A DNA stretch of 64,000 nt from Agapanthus africanus (taxonomy: Eukaryota; Streptophyta; Magnoliopsida; Asparagales; Amaryllidaceae). Below the pieces are notes generated by a model. It was not told the origin of the DNA. It saw only the letters and a program-made list of their open reading frames with translations, and did no database searches. The stretch is from the NCBI GenBank assembly GCA_030015575.1, contig JASDDO010000006.1:326230361-326294360 (forward strand), given 5' to 3'. Below, in pieces: positions 1-11,177 of the stretch (within the stretch, counting starts at the first letter, position 1; every line of letters starts with the position of its first letter). The position numbers were made by a program, and so were the translations under genes.

Positions 1-515
1 ATCCTGATACTTCCAACATATGGTTGTCTACTTTATTCTTATGCCTATAAACTTCTCAAAATTTTGACCTTGCATTACTATGAATGTGTGTTTAAAACTA
101 GAGAACTTATAGGTAAACCCGAATGAAGTAAAAATACCAACCCCTTGTCCGGAAGGACACTGGACAACATACATTTTCATGTATAACACTTAAGAGTATA
201 CTAACTCAAATTCTGTGTTTTGTAAATTGAAAATTGTATTTTGGTCGAGAATGTCTTACACCGTTATTCAATGCATCTCACCTTATCCTCAACTGAAAAA
301 GATAAATATTTATAACACAGTTGTTGGGGTCAAAAATTACACCCCAATTGACCAAGTCAAAGTCAGTCAACCCCCAGCCAAGCGGGCCCAAGCCCAACTC
401 AAGACCAAGCATGGAAGGGGTCGACTCCATGCCAAGAATGAAGTAATAAATTAGTTCAATGCAATTTCTTCGAAATAAATGTTTGAAAAATGGACAGAAA
501 GCCAAAATTTTGTAA

Positions 516-563
516 ACCCCATGGCTTATGTGCAAAAATAAATAAGCACATAAGGTATGGGGT
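516..563. repeat. 18-bp-arm hairpin in solo LTR copy 1
   Basis: Arms 516-533 and 546-563 pair at 16 of 18 positions around a 12-nt A/T-rich loop. The matching hairpin in the other family copy is 43412-43454; one base pair differs as T-A here and C-G there. Confidence 0.8.
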
Positions 564-1030
564 GGTGCAAGTGTCATTTGGCAAAGCCCAAGGGGCTATA
601 TGTAAAGTGTGTAGCCTACAAAGACAAACATGATGAAAAAATCAAGCAGGACTTTTTCATTCTCTCAAAAATTAGGGTTTTGTGCCTCCTTCTTTCTCAA
701 GGTTCTAAACCTTTTTCCTTTTTTTGAATTAAATCAAGAGTTTAACTTTTCTTTTTCCAAAAAGAAATAGTTTTTCACCATAAAACCCTTGAAGGAGAGC
801 TCGGATCTTCCACCAAATCCCCAAAAGGGAAGATTTTTAAGTCTTACCCACCTTTTCTCCAAGATCCAGCCAACAGAAAAGAGGAGGAAGAAGACCCATC
901 TCCAAAAACCCCATTTCGGGAAGATCCAAGGCTCGAAAGAAGATCTAGGGATAAAGGGGAGAAGAAAGGGGTCCCCTTTGATCATCTCCAAAAATTTCTG
1001 GGAGTTCAACTTCATTTGTCAAAATCCTTT

Positions 1031-1169
1031 GGAGTTTAACTCCATAAATAAAACCCTTTTTAGGAGTTTAACTCCATTCAATATCTTTTGGAGTTTAACT
1101 CCATAAATAAAAATCTTTTTTTTGAAGTTTAACTCCATAGATAAGAATCCCTTTCGGGAGTTCAACTCC
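1031..1169. repeat. Array of 13-bp palindromes (GGAGTTTAACTCC)
   Basis: Five near-identical palindromes lie at 1031-1043, 1063-1075, 1090-1102, 1124-1136 (first G pair changed) and 1157-1169 (central T to C), at 27-34-bp spacing. The linkers are mostly ataaataaaa plus ccctttt. A similar set occurs in the other family copy at about 42881-43012. Confidence 0.85.
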
Positions 1170-1300
1170 AGCGCCCACGTGCCGGACGCGTGAGGCGCTA
1201 ACGCCCAGCGCCCACATGCCGAACGCATGAGACACTGACACCCAATGCTCAATGACCAGCATCCACATGCCGGGCATGTGAGGCATTGGCGCCCATACAT
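1165..1300. repeat. GC-rich CACGTG/CATGTG palindromic repeats
   Basis: Three to four degenerate units of the form GCGCCCACGTGCC...GCGTGAGGCGCT lie in solo LTR copy 1. The same theme is expanded to about eleven units at 42405-42846 and recurs in both LTRs of element T. Confidence 0.65.
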
Positions 1301-2098
1301 CCTTAGGACGTTACCCACCCTTTTCTCTTTTTTTCCTTCTTCTTTCTTCTTTCTTTTTTTCATACACTGCACACTCAAAACACGTCCCCCGTAAACTTTG
1401 CGAGGCCCGATATACCCAAAACCCCTCAAGCACACACATACGCATACCGCTAATAGGAGGTTCCTTCGCTTCAAAGCCTAGGGGTAATTAACGACAGCTT
1501 AGTCCGCGGCTACCGGAGATTCGGATCCCCACAATCAATAAACCCCAGCCTACCTTAGGCAGGGGGAATCTGTATACGCTTGACAAGCGATGCGTATTTC
1601 CCATCTCAATAGGGTGATGAAAAACATCCTACAACGGTTTTCAAAATATATATCTTACTTTATAAAATAAAGGTACAGATATTTCATTTTTAAAATTTGA
1701 TGCAAAACAACGGTTATTCGAAACTAAATATTTGCTGTCAGGCAAAGCCAAGCAATTTAATCCAATATCACCAATTGCAACGAACTCCGATATTGAGGAT
1801 CAAATCGCCCATTTCCTAATATTCTACTCCTACTCATCATCTATAACATCGTACTGATGTGAAATCCAAATCTGGTAAATACATACCCTGGAATCAAAAT
1901 TAATTGGGAAAATAGCTCTCTTTTACAGATACAAAAAATCTGAAACATGAAAATGTTTTATAGGGGTGGTCAGGTATTCTTAGTAATGCCTTTTCCATTA
2001 TCCAGATTCATGACAGTAGTCGTAATTTCTTTTGCCCTCACTTCAATCTCTTTATATGTCTCTAAATCTTCCTTCTGTACACCGCACTTAGGCTAATT

Positions 2099-4152
2099 TG
2101 TTGGCTATAGTGCCCTCAAGTCAATTATTGGATCGCAGGCACGTGATTGCAATGATTGAGGGAGGACCTATACCGGTAAAACAGTCTTACTCGAGATGAT
2201 AGTATGCTAGTGTGTCTTTATCATCGTGTACATGCTTCAGGTGACACTACAAATCACTACTATTACATGTTGATAGAGCCCATAGGATTCTTGCTTGACT
2301 ACCAGCAGTATGACGGCGATCATATACGTGAGAGTTGGGTGGTCTATAAGTACATCCTTAAAGTGTCCCTAGTCATGGGAGTTTCGAGACTGGGCATCGA
2401 TACTCCATGAGTAAACTAATGTATACAGATCGAGACACCGATGAGGGGCGGTGGCCGGTCTCACAAGCCATTGGTGTCAGTTGGTTCACCTAAGATGTAT
2501 ACAGGTGCTCATTGGGTTATGAGTACACCGGACGGACTCGCCGGGAACATACTAGTTGGTATTATACCTATTGTCAGATAGCAGTTCCCTGGTGACATGT
2601 GTACAGGTTAGTGTATCGACCTGAGATCGTTATTTTTCTCGTGTGAGTTCCCACTGTGCTTTGATTACTACCCTACAACGGCTCAAAGGAGTCGTGCAAA
2701 CAGGTTTTAGTTGGGTACAGTCCCGAGCCATAGAGGCAGTGAGTGGATCGTCAGGGGATTCGTCTCCCGGTATTGGGGGTTGATGTCGCAGTGTGCACGG
2801 ATGGCCATCACCAGAAATCCTTGGCCAAGGTAGTCAAGAATTACTGATTCGGATCAGTAGTTTCTCAGGTGGTGATGGGCTTCATACCGACACTAAATAT
2901 CACATTATTAGGGGTCTGACTTTATCCACCCTCTAGACCCGATATGCGATACTCATAGACTAACGGACCGGACTGTACGGATATTGTCACTGTCAGGCTC
3001 AGTAGGGTTTCAGGATGAGTTTGCTTGTCAGCCTCCCTTTTTCTCAATACCTGGGCAGCCGTTACGTACAGTTGGTGCCACTGACGTGTTTGTGGTTAAA
3101 CTCACTGCCGGCGTATTGACGAGTCTTTAGAGTCCCACACAGGGGGTTTCCCTGGTTCGGGCGAAACGTTGTAGAGGCCGTATGGTTTTATAGCAGGGTT
3201 CGATCATATACGTGCACTTGTGCATGGATCACGATCGGACAGATAATACTAGTAGGTTTTGGTTTATGCCAAATCTTAGTATTATATTGTTGGATTACCT
3301 TCGTCTCGTTGTATTCGTATTCAGTCGGAATACGGATGCGGGTATGTATATACGGATGAGGGGTATTCTTGTAATTCATTACAAGATAACTTTAGGGTTG
3401 CCATTTCTTTTCATGATTTAAAAATTTAGATTAAATGTTTAATTGTGGTGAAAAGTTTGGGTGTGAGTTTTGGCTTTGTGCATTGATGCATGGCACATGC
3501 ACTTAGTGACTCATGGTCTTGGGTCAAGTGTTGTTTTGTTTTGGCAAAGATATTTGTGTGGGATTTTTGTGAGGTGGATGTGGGTTTCTTGTGAGGATTT
3601 TTCTTTAAGTGCACACAATAAATCACACACAAAGGAATTGGCCAAAACAACACAAGGAAAAAGAACAGATACTTTCTTGAGTTACTTTTTCTTTTAAGCC
3701 AAAACTTGAGCTCACACTTCTTCACCTTTGACAACTTCTTCACCTCCACCCATTCCCTCTCATGAGTTGAGAATCCATGGGTGTATTAAGATAAAGTATT
3801 TACACACACACTCTCTACTTCATCTTGGGCATCTAGGCTAGCAAACTGGATGCCCGAATTGCTTCGGTTTTGAAGCGGGAGCCCGTATTACTAATCATCG
3901 ACGTGGATCGTCTTCGACGAAGGAGAACGGAGAACGAACTTGTTCAAGGCAGCCGCGACGAGCTAAGGACAGAGATTTAAGACCGAAGGACATGGATCGA
4001 TCGGTATAATCTCTTAAACTCCTTTATATAGAACTAATATAGGGTTAATGGTACGATCTGTTGATTAAGGTTCCGTTAGAGCCGGTTTTTTTAAAGTTTT
4101 TGTTCCGCGTTTGGCCACGGATTGATGGCTGGGATGCTGGCGTAGCCTTACA
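2099..4152 (+). mobile_element. Solo LTR, Angela-like Ty1-copia
   Basis: It begins TGTTGGCTATAGTG, ends CCTTACA (2054 bp) and is flanked by a perfect 5-bp TSD, taatt, at 2094-2098 and 4153-4157. The sequence is alignable along its length with the minus-strand LTR 48769-50801, which also starts TGTTGGATATAGTG. The interrupted host sequence is seen uninterrupted at about 53393-53400. There is no interior, so it is the product of LTR-LTR recombination. Orientation follows the family start. Confidence 0.93.
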
Positions 4153-4157
4153 TAATT

Positions 4158-5178
4158 GATTTTCTTCCTTCCCTACCTTTCGGCACCAACCTGAGGCTTG
4201 GAAGAAGATTATCCAATAAGCATAATAGGTGTACTCTCCTAATATAAGGAGCTCTCGCAACCTGAGAGAAGGTAAAGAGAAGAGACAATCGAATAATCGT
4301 ATTCAATTTCTATAGAACCTGTAGCCATCCTAGATTGAAATAATTTCATCGAGTTTGTATGTAACTATACGATGGCTGTTCTAAGCGATGTGGATCATCG
4401 TAGTGAGACAAAGTGTTCTGAAAAAATACAAAGGATGAAGTAGGAGTGGCAGGGATATGTGCGACTTTTTCGCGAATCAAGACAAGCCAAAGCCCAAGAG
4501 TGTTAGAAGATTTGGTTAACTTGGTTCATGAGTTTTTTTAAGGTAAGTCACGGGTCGCTGTACCAGAGAGAGAGAGAGAAAAGAAACATTCAGCGTGCAC
4601 TCTATCAAGATTAGATTGGTTATCATTTTATCTAATCAGGATGGTTCCCACTGTTTTCTCGAATTCTCCTTCAAACCCTAAAAGGAGAACTAGTCGGGAT
4701 CATTTACACTTTACAAGTTCGCTAACCGTTCAGCCAGGCCAGTATTGGTACTCCGAGGGAGGTCCCCCGTGCTTTCACACGGATACAATTAATAACTCCG
4801 TTTCCGTAGAGGTATAATCTCGTTAACACTTTCTAGACACCTAATAGTTTAGCTAATTGTGAAGTGAAAAAAATATCCCGAGAAGTAATATATACTCATC
4901 AGTAGGAATCAGGATCCAACTATCATCATGTGATAACCTGACAGAATCCACTCAAGTCACCACACTCCAGAAGGTATGCTCAAACTTGGTAAGTTTTCCG
5001 TATGTTTAAAACTCCCGATATGCTTTTTGCCCCAACCATCTTATGACCTTGACGAAGGCCAACAAATTATAAGTTGCAAGTCAAGTTGTACCTGTCATTG
5101 TCCTAATTAATCTAAACCCACCCATACTCGCCCTTACTGAAGGCCAACAAGGTTGTACGACTGTCCTGGATTAATGCA
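4158..5178 (-). other. Non-coding stretch of the old Angela remnant
   Basis: It aligns with 53400 to about 54650 of the second minus-strand Angela, which carries an extra ~400-bp duplication here. I see no open frame of significance. Confidence 0.6.
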
Positions 5179-6330
5179 TCTCTTGTTAGGAATATGTATG
5201 CCCTAGAGGCTATTATTATATGATATAGTGGATGCTTGGACATATATATAAAGAACTTTCTTGCTCGACATGATAGTATGCTATCTGGTTGCTCTTTATC
5301 TTAACATGTACACTTGTTTTAGTTTACTGTCTCTTTAATACATGTTGATAAAGCCTTTAGGATGTTGGCTTGACTACCAGGACTATGATGCAGATCAAAC
5401 TAGTAAGGCTTGTGTAGTCCGCAAGCACATCCTTTAACAGTTCCTAGTCACAAAAGTATCGAGACAGGGCATCGATATTCCAAACTAGACTAGTGTGTAC
5501 GTTTCTTCACCCTGTATGGTGCGATGGTTGATCCCATAACTATTGGTGTTTGACATCAAAGATTGTACATAGGTGCTTATTAGAGAATGGGTATACCGAA
5601 CAGGACTCGCCGAGAACTCCTAGATGGTACCATACCTATCGTAAGATAGCAATTCTCTGGTAACACTTGTACAGGCTAGTCTATAGACCCGAGATCGTCA
5701 TAAAGTCTTTTGTGGTTCCCACTGTGCTTTGATTTCCTCCCTACCACAGCTCAAAAGAGTCGTGCAAATAGGTGAATTTTGGGTACAGTCCCGAATCACA
5801 TGGAGGCAATGAGCAATAGGAGGGATTTCTTCTCTCCCGGTATTGGGGGTTGATGTTGCGCTATGCTCTATTGGTTATAACAGCAAGTCCCTGGCCAGGG
5901 CTGATGAGATTTAATGATAAGTGTTATCGGTAGTTTCTCGAAAGGTTATAGGCCACACATCGGCATGACTTATCAAGTTAGTGGGGTTTGACAATACCAC
6001 CCCACCCCCCAGACTCGATATACGATATATCAGACGAAGAGACCGGACTGTACGGTAAGTGTTGCTTATAGGCTCTACGGGAGTTTGGACAAGTTTTCTT
6101 GTTGATCTTCTATTCCTTCAATACCTGGGTAGCCGTTACGTCCAGCTAGTACCGCTGACGGTTTGTGGGTATCTGATGTAATCATTACCTATTGCTGGCG
6201 TATTGACGAGTCTTTAGAGTCCCACACAAAGGTTTCCTAGCTCAAGCGAAACGAAGTAGGGCACATATGGAGATATGTGCAAGAGCTTGATTGAATATGA
6301 GTATGTAATACCGTGTTCTAATCTAGCAAT

Positions 6331-6600
6331 ATTTGATATCAGTCAGGTTATATATGATATAACCGAATTATTAAATCAAATGTAGATTCAATGATTTATG
6401 TATATGTTGTTTATATATATTTGATATTAGCCAGATTATATTTGGTATAGCCGGATTATTGAATCAAATGTTGATTTAATAATTATATATATATATATAT
6501 ATTAACCAATATTGAATATTAGCCAGTTGTATGTGATATGACCGGATTATTGAATCAAGTGCTGATTTAATAATTTGATATATACATATATTAACTAATA
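6331..6600 (+). repeat. Three-copy ~90-bp tandem repeat inside the Angela solo LTR
   Basis: Copies begin at about 6331, 6420 and 6511. Each contains TTGATATTAGCCAG-like, a variant of ATATGACCGGATTATTGAATCAA, and a gattTAATaat block. Single-copy versions occur in other Angela LTRs of the window (near 49610 and 57320). Confidence 0.75.
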
Positions 6601-6647
6601 TTAAGCTTACTTAAGATTTTCTTCTCTTTATATATACTTATATATAT

Positions 6648-6650
<3 letters not shown>

Positions 6651-6678
<28 letters not shown>
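6651..6678. repeat. (AT)n microsatellite
   Basis: About 14 uninterrupted AT units in the U3-like part of the solo LTR. Confidence 0.95.
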
Positions 6679-6681
<3 letters not shown>

Positions 6682-7480
6682 ATCATGGTTTATGATACTT
6701 AGAACTAGGATGTATGAGAATAACACATGAGGTTAAAGATGAATAGATAATGATTTGATTTATGAATTAAAGAAAATGAGAATGAGTCATTATTTTGAGA
6801 TGCTTGTAGAAGCCTTGAGAAACTATGACTCACCTCTTGTTCTTTGTTTTTCATAGATATTTTCCTACATCATATCATCACTCACCTCATAGTTCACTCT
6901 CTCGCATCCAAATTCATCTCCTTCTTCCTCTCAAGATTTTTCTTGAGTTGAAAAAAGAAAAAGAGGAAAAAAATTCTAGTGAGTAAATCTCCTACTTCAT
7001 CAACCTACACTAATCTAGCCCATTAGTTTAGGTTGTTAATTTTACTAATACTTTCATTAGTGAAGTGTGAGCTTGAATGAGAAAGACTTCAAGGTGGATC
7101 ATCTTCGGCAACGAAGACAATAAGCAAGCTCGATCCTTTCTTCAAGTGGAGTCAAAGAAGAGTTCTAGGGACTACTACTTGGAGCTATAGAAGTGAATGA
7201 CCAGTCTACAAAGGTTGTAAACTCTCTTCACTTAGTTTAGACCTTCCTTGCTTACTACAAAACCCTGATTCTCTAGTTCGATTCTTATTTAGTATAACTT
7301 AGCACTCTAGATTTTTTAAAATTGCATACTTGATACTTGTATAAACCTAGTAAAGATACTAAGACATACTTTCATCTCTATACTGTAGAAAAGTAACACA
7401 TACCTACCATACACTATGCCTTGACGAAGGCCAACAAATATAGCATGAATACTAGGCGCTACCTGTAACACCTTAGTATA

Positions 7481-7634
7481 TTTATATTATATATTTTTGG
7501 TATTTTAAATCTTGCGGCAAAATTATTTACTATTGTTGCTTTTAGGGCCCAAGCACATTTATATTATATATTTTTGGTATTTTAAATCTTGCAGCAAAAT
7601 TCTTTACTATTGTTGCTTTTGGTGTTGCGAATAA
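7481..7634 (+). repeat. 77-bp tandem duplication
   Basis: Two copies starting at 7481 and 7558, both with TTTATATTATATATTTTTGG followed by tattttaaatcttgc and gcaaaatt; only a few substitutions separate them. Confidence 0.9.
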
Positions 7635-8132
7635 TGCAATTAGTAGCTATGGTTATTATCCGACCCGACCCGCATGTTTGAAACCCAACATGGTTCGAAA
7701 TTATATCATATATTTGCTAGTACAGTGTATCCCTGTGAATCGAAAATTATATATATATATATATATATTAATCTCTACATATCTCTTTATAATACAATAT
7801 AAAAACAAAATAATATTCTTTTCATATCTAGCACTGCATGGCAGATTACCCCGTATCAGGTGGTTGCGCCCATATATCATATTCATATCCTAAGGGTTAG
7901 ACAGACTAGTAATTGGATCGTTACGTATATTTATGTAGATTTTATTTGAGGGTATATGTTTTTAATTACAGGATATTGTATTATGGTTAAAGTTCTTACG
8001 TATGCTCTTTATATTTAAAAACTATATTTTTAAAGGGATACGGATAACATTTGAAGAGATCTGGTATTATCTGCAAAATCCTGTAATATATATATATTTT
8101 ATATTTTCCTATAACTATAAACATCTAAACTG

Positions 8133-8133
8133 T

Positions 8134-8159
<26 letters not shown>
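8133..8159. repeat. (AT)n microsatellite
   Basis: An uninterrupted TA tract shortly before the fold-back element. Confidence 0.95.
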
Positions 8160-8164
<5 letters not shown>

Positions 8165-8234
8165 AATAATTTTTTTTAAAACTATATCTGTCTCTAACTC
8201 TCTCTGTCTCTCTCTCTCCCCCTATATATATTAT

Positions 8235-8630
8235 ATGAGAATAATGGAGAAAAGAGGCCATAGGAGGGAATTTCCTCCTATGGCGTCGAAAAAACACACC
8301 TTCCATCCTGTTTTTCGATGATCGGACTCTATCATCTTCATCGTTATCATCTAAGATATGGGTACACCAAATTTCATGTTATTCTACAACTTTTTCACCG
8401 TTGATTTAGCAATGTAAAAAGTTCTATTGTCAGTTTACCGTTAATTTTGAACCCACTAATTTAACGGTGAAAAAGTTGTAGAATCAAATGAAATTTGGTG
8501 TACTCATATCTTAGATGATAACGATGAAGATGATAGATGCCGATCGTTGGAAAACACGATAGAGGTTGTATTTTTTCGACGCCATAGGAGGAAATTCCCT
8601 CCTATGGCATCTTTCCTCCATTATTCTCAT
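8235..8630. mobile_element. Fold-back element / MITE with ~175-bp terminal inverted repeats
   Basis: The left arm (8235 to about 8410) and right arm (about 8456 to 8630) are near-perfect reverse complements, from ATGAGAATAATGGA at the outer edge to tttcaccgtt near the centre. The loop is about 45 bp. The inner sub-palindrome AGGAGGGAATTTCCTCCT occurs in each arm. Flanks are TA-rich on both sides, so a target duplication such as TATATATAT is possible but not provable. No coding capacity. The long arms argue against Stowaway or Tourist and fit a Mutator-like or fold-back non-autonomous DNA element. Confidence 0.85.
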
Positions 8631-10520
8631 TATATATATATAATAATATATAAATTTTATAAATCCTCTCTCTCTCTCTTCCCTCGTCTCTTTCTCTCCA
8701 TCTCTCACCCGAACCCTAACTGCGCCTAGCCCACGCCTTGCCGTCTCCTTCTCGTCGATGTCTCCCTCTCGTCGTCATCGTCTCCATCTCCTCGCCATCA
8801 CCTCTTCCTCGTCAGCACCTCAATCTCCTTTCCCCAAGACCTCGACTGAAGCCCGATACCCCGACGCCAGAACCCATCACCCCCTCGTCGTCAACCTCGC
8901 TGGGAACTGACCACCTCCATCACCTTCTTGCTTCGTCAGCAACACCAGAGCACCCATGCCACCACCGAACCTTCCCCTCTTTCTCTTTCTCCTTTACATT
9001 CCCCTATCACATCAACCTCTCACCGGCCACGACGCCTCACCATCGGCCTCCCCGTCACCTCGTCGCAAACCATCTCCTCTTTCCTCGCCACTCTAAAAAC
9101 CCAGAGAACCCCAGAACCCAGCAACCCCGTTTCTTTCTACTTCTATCTTCTTTTCTTCTCTTTTCTAATCGGTTCGCCGGAATTGCGCATGTCACCTACA
9201 ATCCAAACGACCCAGTCACCATCGTCTTCTAGTCCAGTTACCGCGTCACACTGTTGCTCAATCATGTCAAGTCCTACATACGTGAGTTTTGCATCGTGAC
9301 ATTATTCGGCGGCGGAACGTGATATCCGGATACTCGTCGTGAGATTTCGATCAGGAAAGTTCTAAACTTGCAACATGCTATTTTGTTTACATTAATATTT
9401 ATATGGGTGATTATAGTACAAGTGTTTTACTATTCATCAAATATTACCAATTTACGGTTTTATATTATCAGTCTGTATTCGTATCAATAATGGGTTATCT
9501 AGTTGCATGTCGGATCATCACAATATTATCATAATACTATATCAGTTCAATATTTTATCTAGATTGCAATATGCATGCTAATGGATGTAAAACGGTTATT
9601 ACAGATAAACATATGCATCCGGGCATTGGTTATGTTTACCGTGTTTAGATATTGGTTACAATTTTACTTTTGGTATCTATTTTAGTTGAAATACATTGCA
9701 TGACATGTTCACGACACATTACTAGACCTGTTACTTGGATTATTACTAATGCCGACAATCCTGACCAGTTGTCCAAATGGACGTGACTTATTGTCTACAT
9801 AGACAAGACCTGTACCTGCTTGATCCTGTATTGACATTAGATTTATGTCATCAATACCCGACTTGAACACAAAACCTGGGGGGAAAGGGAAATCAATAAT
9901 GAAACCTGACTTGTAACTCAACAGTTCGATACTTCTAAATACTGATCAGTCGATACGGGTTTTGGCGGCCCCAGAATGATGCTGCTGACATCATTTGTCT
10001 GTACATGATACATGTTTTACTGCTTAAAGGTAAGTCTCGAATTCAGGCCCGAAAGTCTTTACCGTGGTCCTGGGCACGCACGGGATACTATTGAGTTACA
10101 TCCACGATTCCATTTAACTGATTTCAAAGACTTGTAGAATAGATATCCTAGAAGCATAGACTTTATGATACACATCACATACCTATACCTCACTGTTTTA
10201 CACCTGTGTTATTTATTTACATTCATATTTAATCATAGTATCATATCCTGGCTATTACTATTATTGTCGGGGAGGAGCACGGCTCCGGCGATCACCGGAA
10301 ACGTGAAAGCAAGAAAGAAAGAGAGGAAAGAAGGAGTTTGCGGTTAAAGCTCTGGGTTTGGATCTAGGGTCAGAGAGGAAGGCGAGGGGGTGACGTCGAC
10401 GATGGGCCGTCGACGGCGAGGATGCAGGCGAGGGTTTTCCGGCAAAGTTTTACGGCAAGGCAGTGGATCACGGTTCTTCAAGTCGAGGATCGGGGTTTTG
10501 TGCAGTGGGTCGTGGGTTTG

Positions 10521-10579
10521 CATAGATAAATCAAGAAATATCCATAGATAAATCAAGAAATATCCATAGATAAAGAAAT
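10521..10579 (+). repeat. 22-bp tandem repeat, 2.6 copies
   Basis: The unit is catagataaatcaagaaatatc, starting at 10521, 10543 and 10565 (last copy partial). It lies just before the LTR of element T. Confidence 0.9.
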
Positions 10580-10875
10580 ACCCAAAACAGAACTGGTATA
10601 AATGAACTAGGATGTTATAATCTGAATCGGGGAGATTTTATCCTCTGGGGACCTAGCCAGTTTGGACTTGGTCCATTCAGTTTTTTTTATTGAAAAGTGT
10701 CAAACACTTGTTTGGGCTCTGTTTGATCAGTCCCCTTTTTGTAAAAGGGCTGGGCACTTATATAAGTTTTGACGCTCACGTATAACCATGTGGGCTCTCA
10801 GTCATGGGGATTGCCCAATAAGTGTTAAACACTTTACCACTTTTGTCTTTGTATAAAGTGCTAGGCACTTTTTAT

Positions 10876-11121
10876 GGTGCTCATGTGCAAAGCACGTAAG
10901 GCGGTAGGCGCTGTCTAGTGAGTGCTAAGCACTCTTCCATCCTGTGGCGCCCACGTGAGAGACATGTGAGGCGCTGGGCACAGCTCATTGACTGCTAAGC
11001 ACTCTCCATTGTTGCGCCCACGTAAGGAGCACCTAAGGCGCTGGGCGCTGAGCGCCGCTCATTGAGTTCTAGGCATTATCCTCTATGGCGCCCATGTGAA
11101 GAACACGTGAGGCGCTGGGTG
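10876..11121. repeat. G-box palindromes in ~70-bp units, element T 3' LTR
   Basis: Four units of about 70 bp carry a GTGCTAAGCACT-type hairpin and a GGCGCCCACGTG...CACGTGAGGCGCTGG palindrome. CACGTG is the core plant G-box for bZIP/bHLH factors; any binding here is inference. The 5' LTR has the same block at about 19170-19410. Confidence 0.8.
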
Positions 11122-11177
11122 CTGGGTTCTTTCTTTTATGAGGACCAGATTTTTCTCAAGAACAAGTTCCTCCCGAT

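Larger units (their letters stand above)
322..1633 (+). mobile_element. Solo LTR of a hairpin-rich Ty3-gypsy-like family (copy 1)
   Basis: It starts TGTTGGGGT, ends ATCCTACA, and is flanked by acagt (317-321) and acggt (1634-1638), a 5-bp TSD with one mismatch. The uninterrupted site is seen at about 52930. A second copy lies inverted at 41977-43671. Plus orientation is inferred from a TATA-like gctatatg near 595 followed by a leader-like ctctcaaaaattagggtttt. It contains a large hairpin (516-563), an array of GGAGTT-AACTCC palindromes (1031-1169) and CACGTG-type palindromes (1165-1300). No interior or second LTR is present, hence solo LTR. Family assignment is by resemblance to the LTRs of element T. 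Confidence 0.85.
5184..7374 (+). mobile_element. Solo LTR, Angela-like Ty1-copia, second subfamily
   Basis: It begins TGTTAGGAATATGTATGCCC, ends TACTTTCA (2191 bp) and has a perfect 5-bp TSD, tctct, at 5179-5183 and 7375-7379. The start resembles the BARE/Angela LTR start (TGTTGGA..ATGCCCTAGAGG). It is closer to the LTRs at 21400 and 44484 than to the one at 2099. It holds a three-copy 90-bp tandem repeat and an (AT)n tract. No interior is present. Confidence 0.92.
1..7463 (-). mobile_element. Decayed Angela-type Ty1-copia interior (minus strand), split by three later insertions
   Basis: Four separated pieces (1-321, 1634-2098, 4153-5183, 7375-7463) are collinear with 52617 to about 54730 of the second minus-strand Angela copy in this window. 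Position 1 matches 52617 and position 7463 matches about 54730. By position this is the gag to integrase part of the element read on the minus strand, but stops are too frequent for any coding claim. No LTR of this copy lies inside the window. Each gap is filled by a solo LTR flanked by a TSD, so this is the oldest layer at the left end. Beyond 7463 homology stops at a sequence starting TGTAACACC. Confidence 0.75.
7464..10622 (+). mobile_element. Chromovirus-type LTR-like sequence, 3' boundary unclear
   Basis: It starts TGTAACACC exactly where the old Angela homology stops, as chromovirus LTRs do. A TATA-like tract (about 8650-8665) is followed by a pyrimidine-rich leader (about 8667-8720), suggesting U3-R in plus orientation. 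A GC-rich open stretch (8738-9299) follows, which I do not regard as a gene. From about 9360 to 10260 the sequence is AT-rich with no recognisable coding. At 10262-10500 it changes to a GC-rich piece that reads like a leader on the opposite strand. I cannot find a matching CA end or TSD, so more than one element may be present. It ends at the LTR of element T. Confidence 0.5.

Noticed and set aside
8738..9299. GC-rich plus-strand open frames of 164 and 123 codons, Pro/Ser/His-rich
   Set aside because: Two overlapping frames of similar length, no recognisable domain, and position directly after a TATA-like and pyrimidine-rich leader of an LTR; a compositional effect is more likely than a gene.
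10262..10556. GC-rich stretch as the first exon of a host gene on the minus strand
   Set aside because: Only a 70-codon frame, no domain, and squeezed between LTR sequences; it may be a leader of another element.
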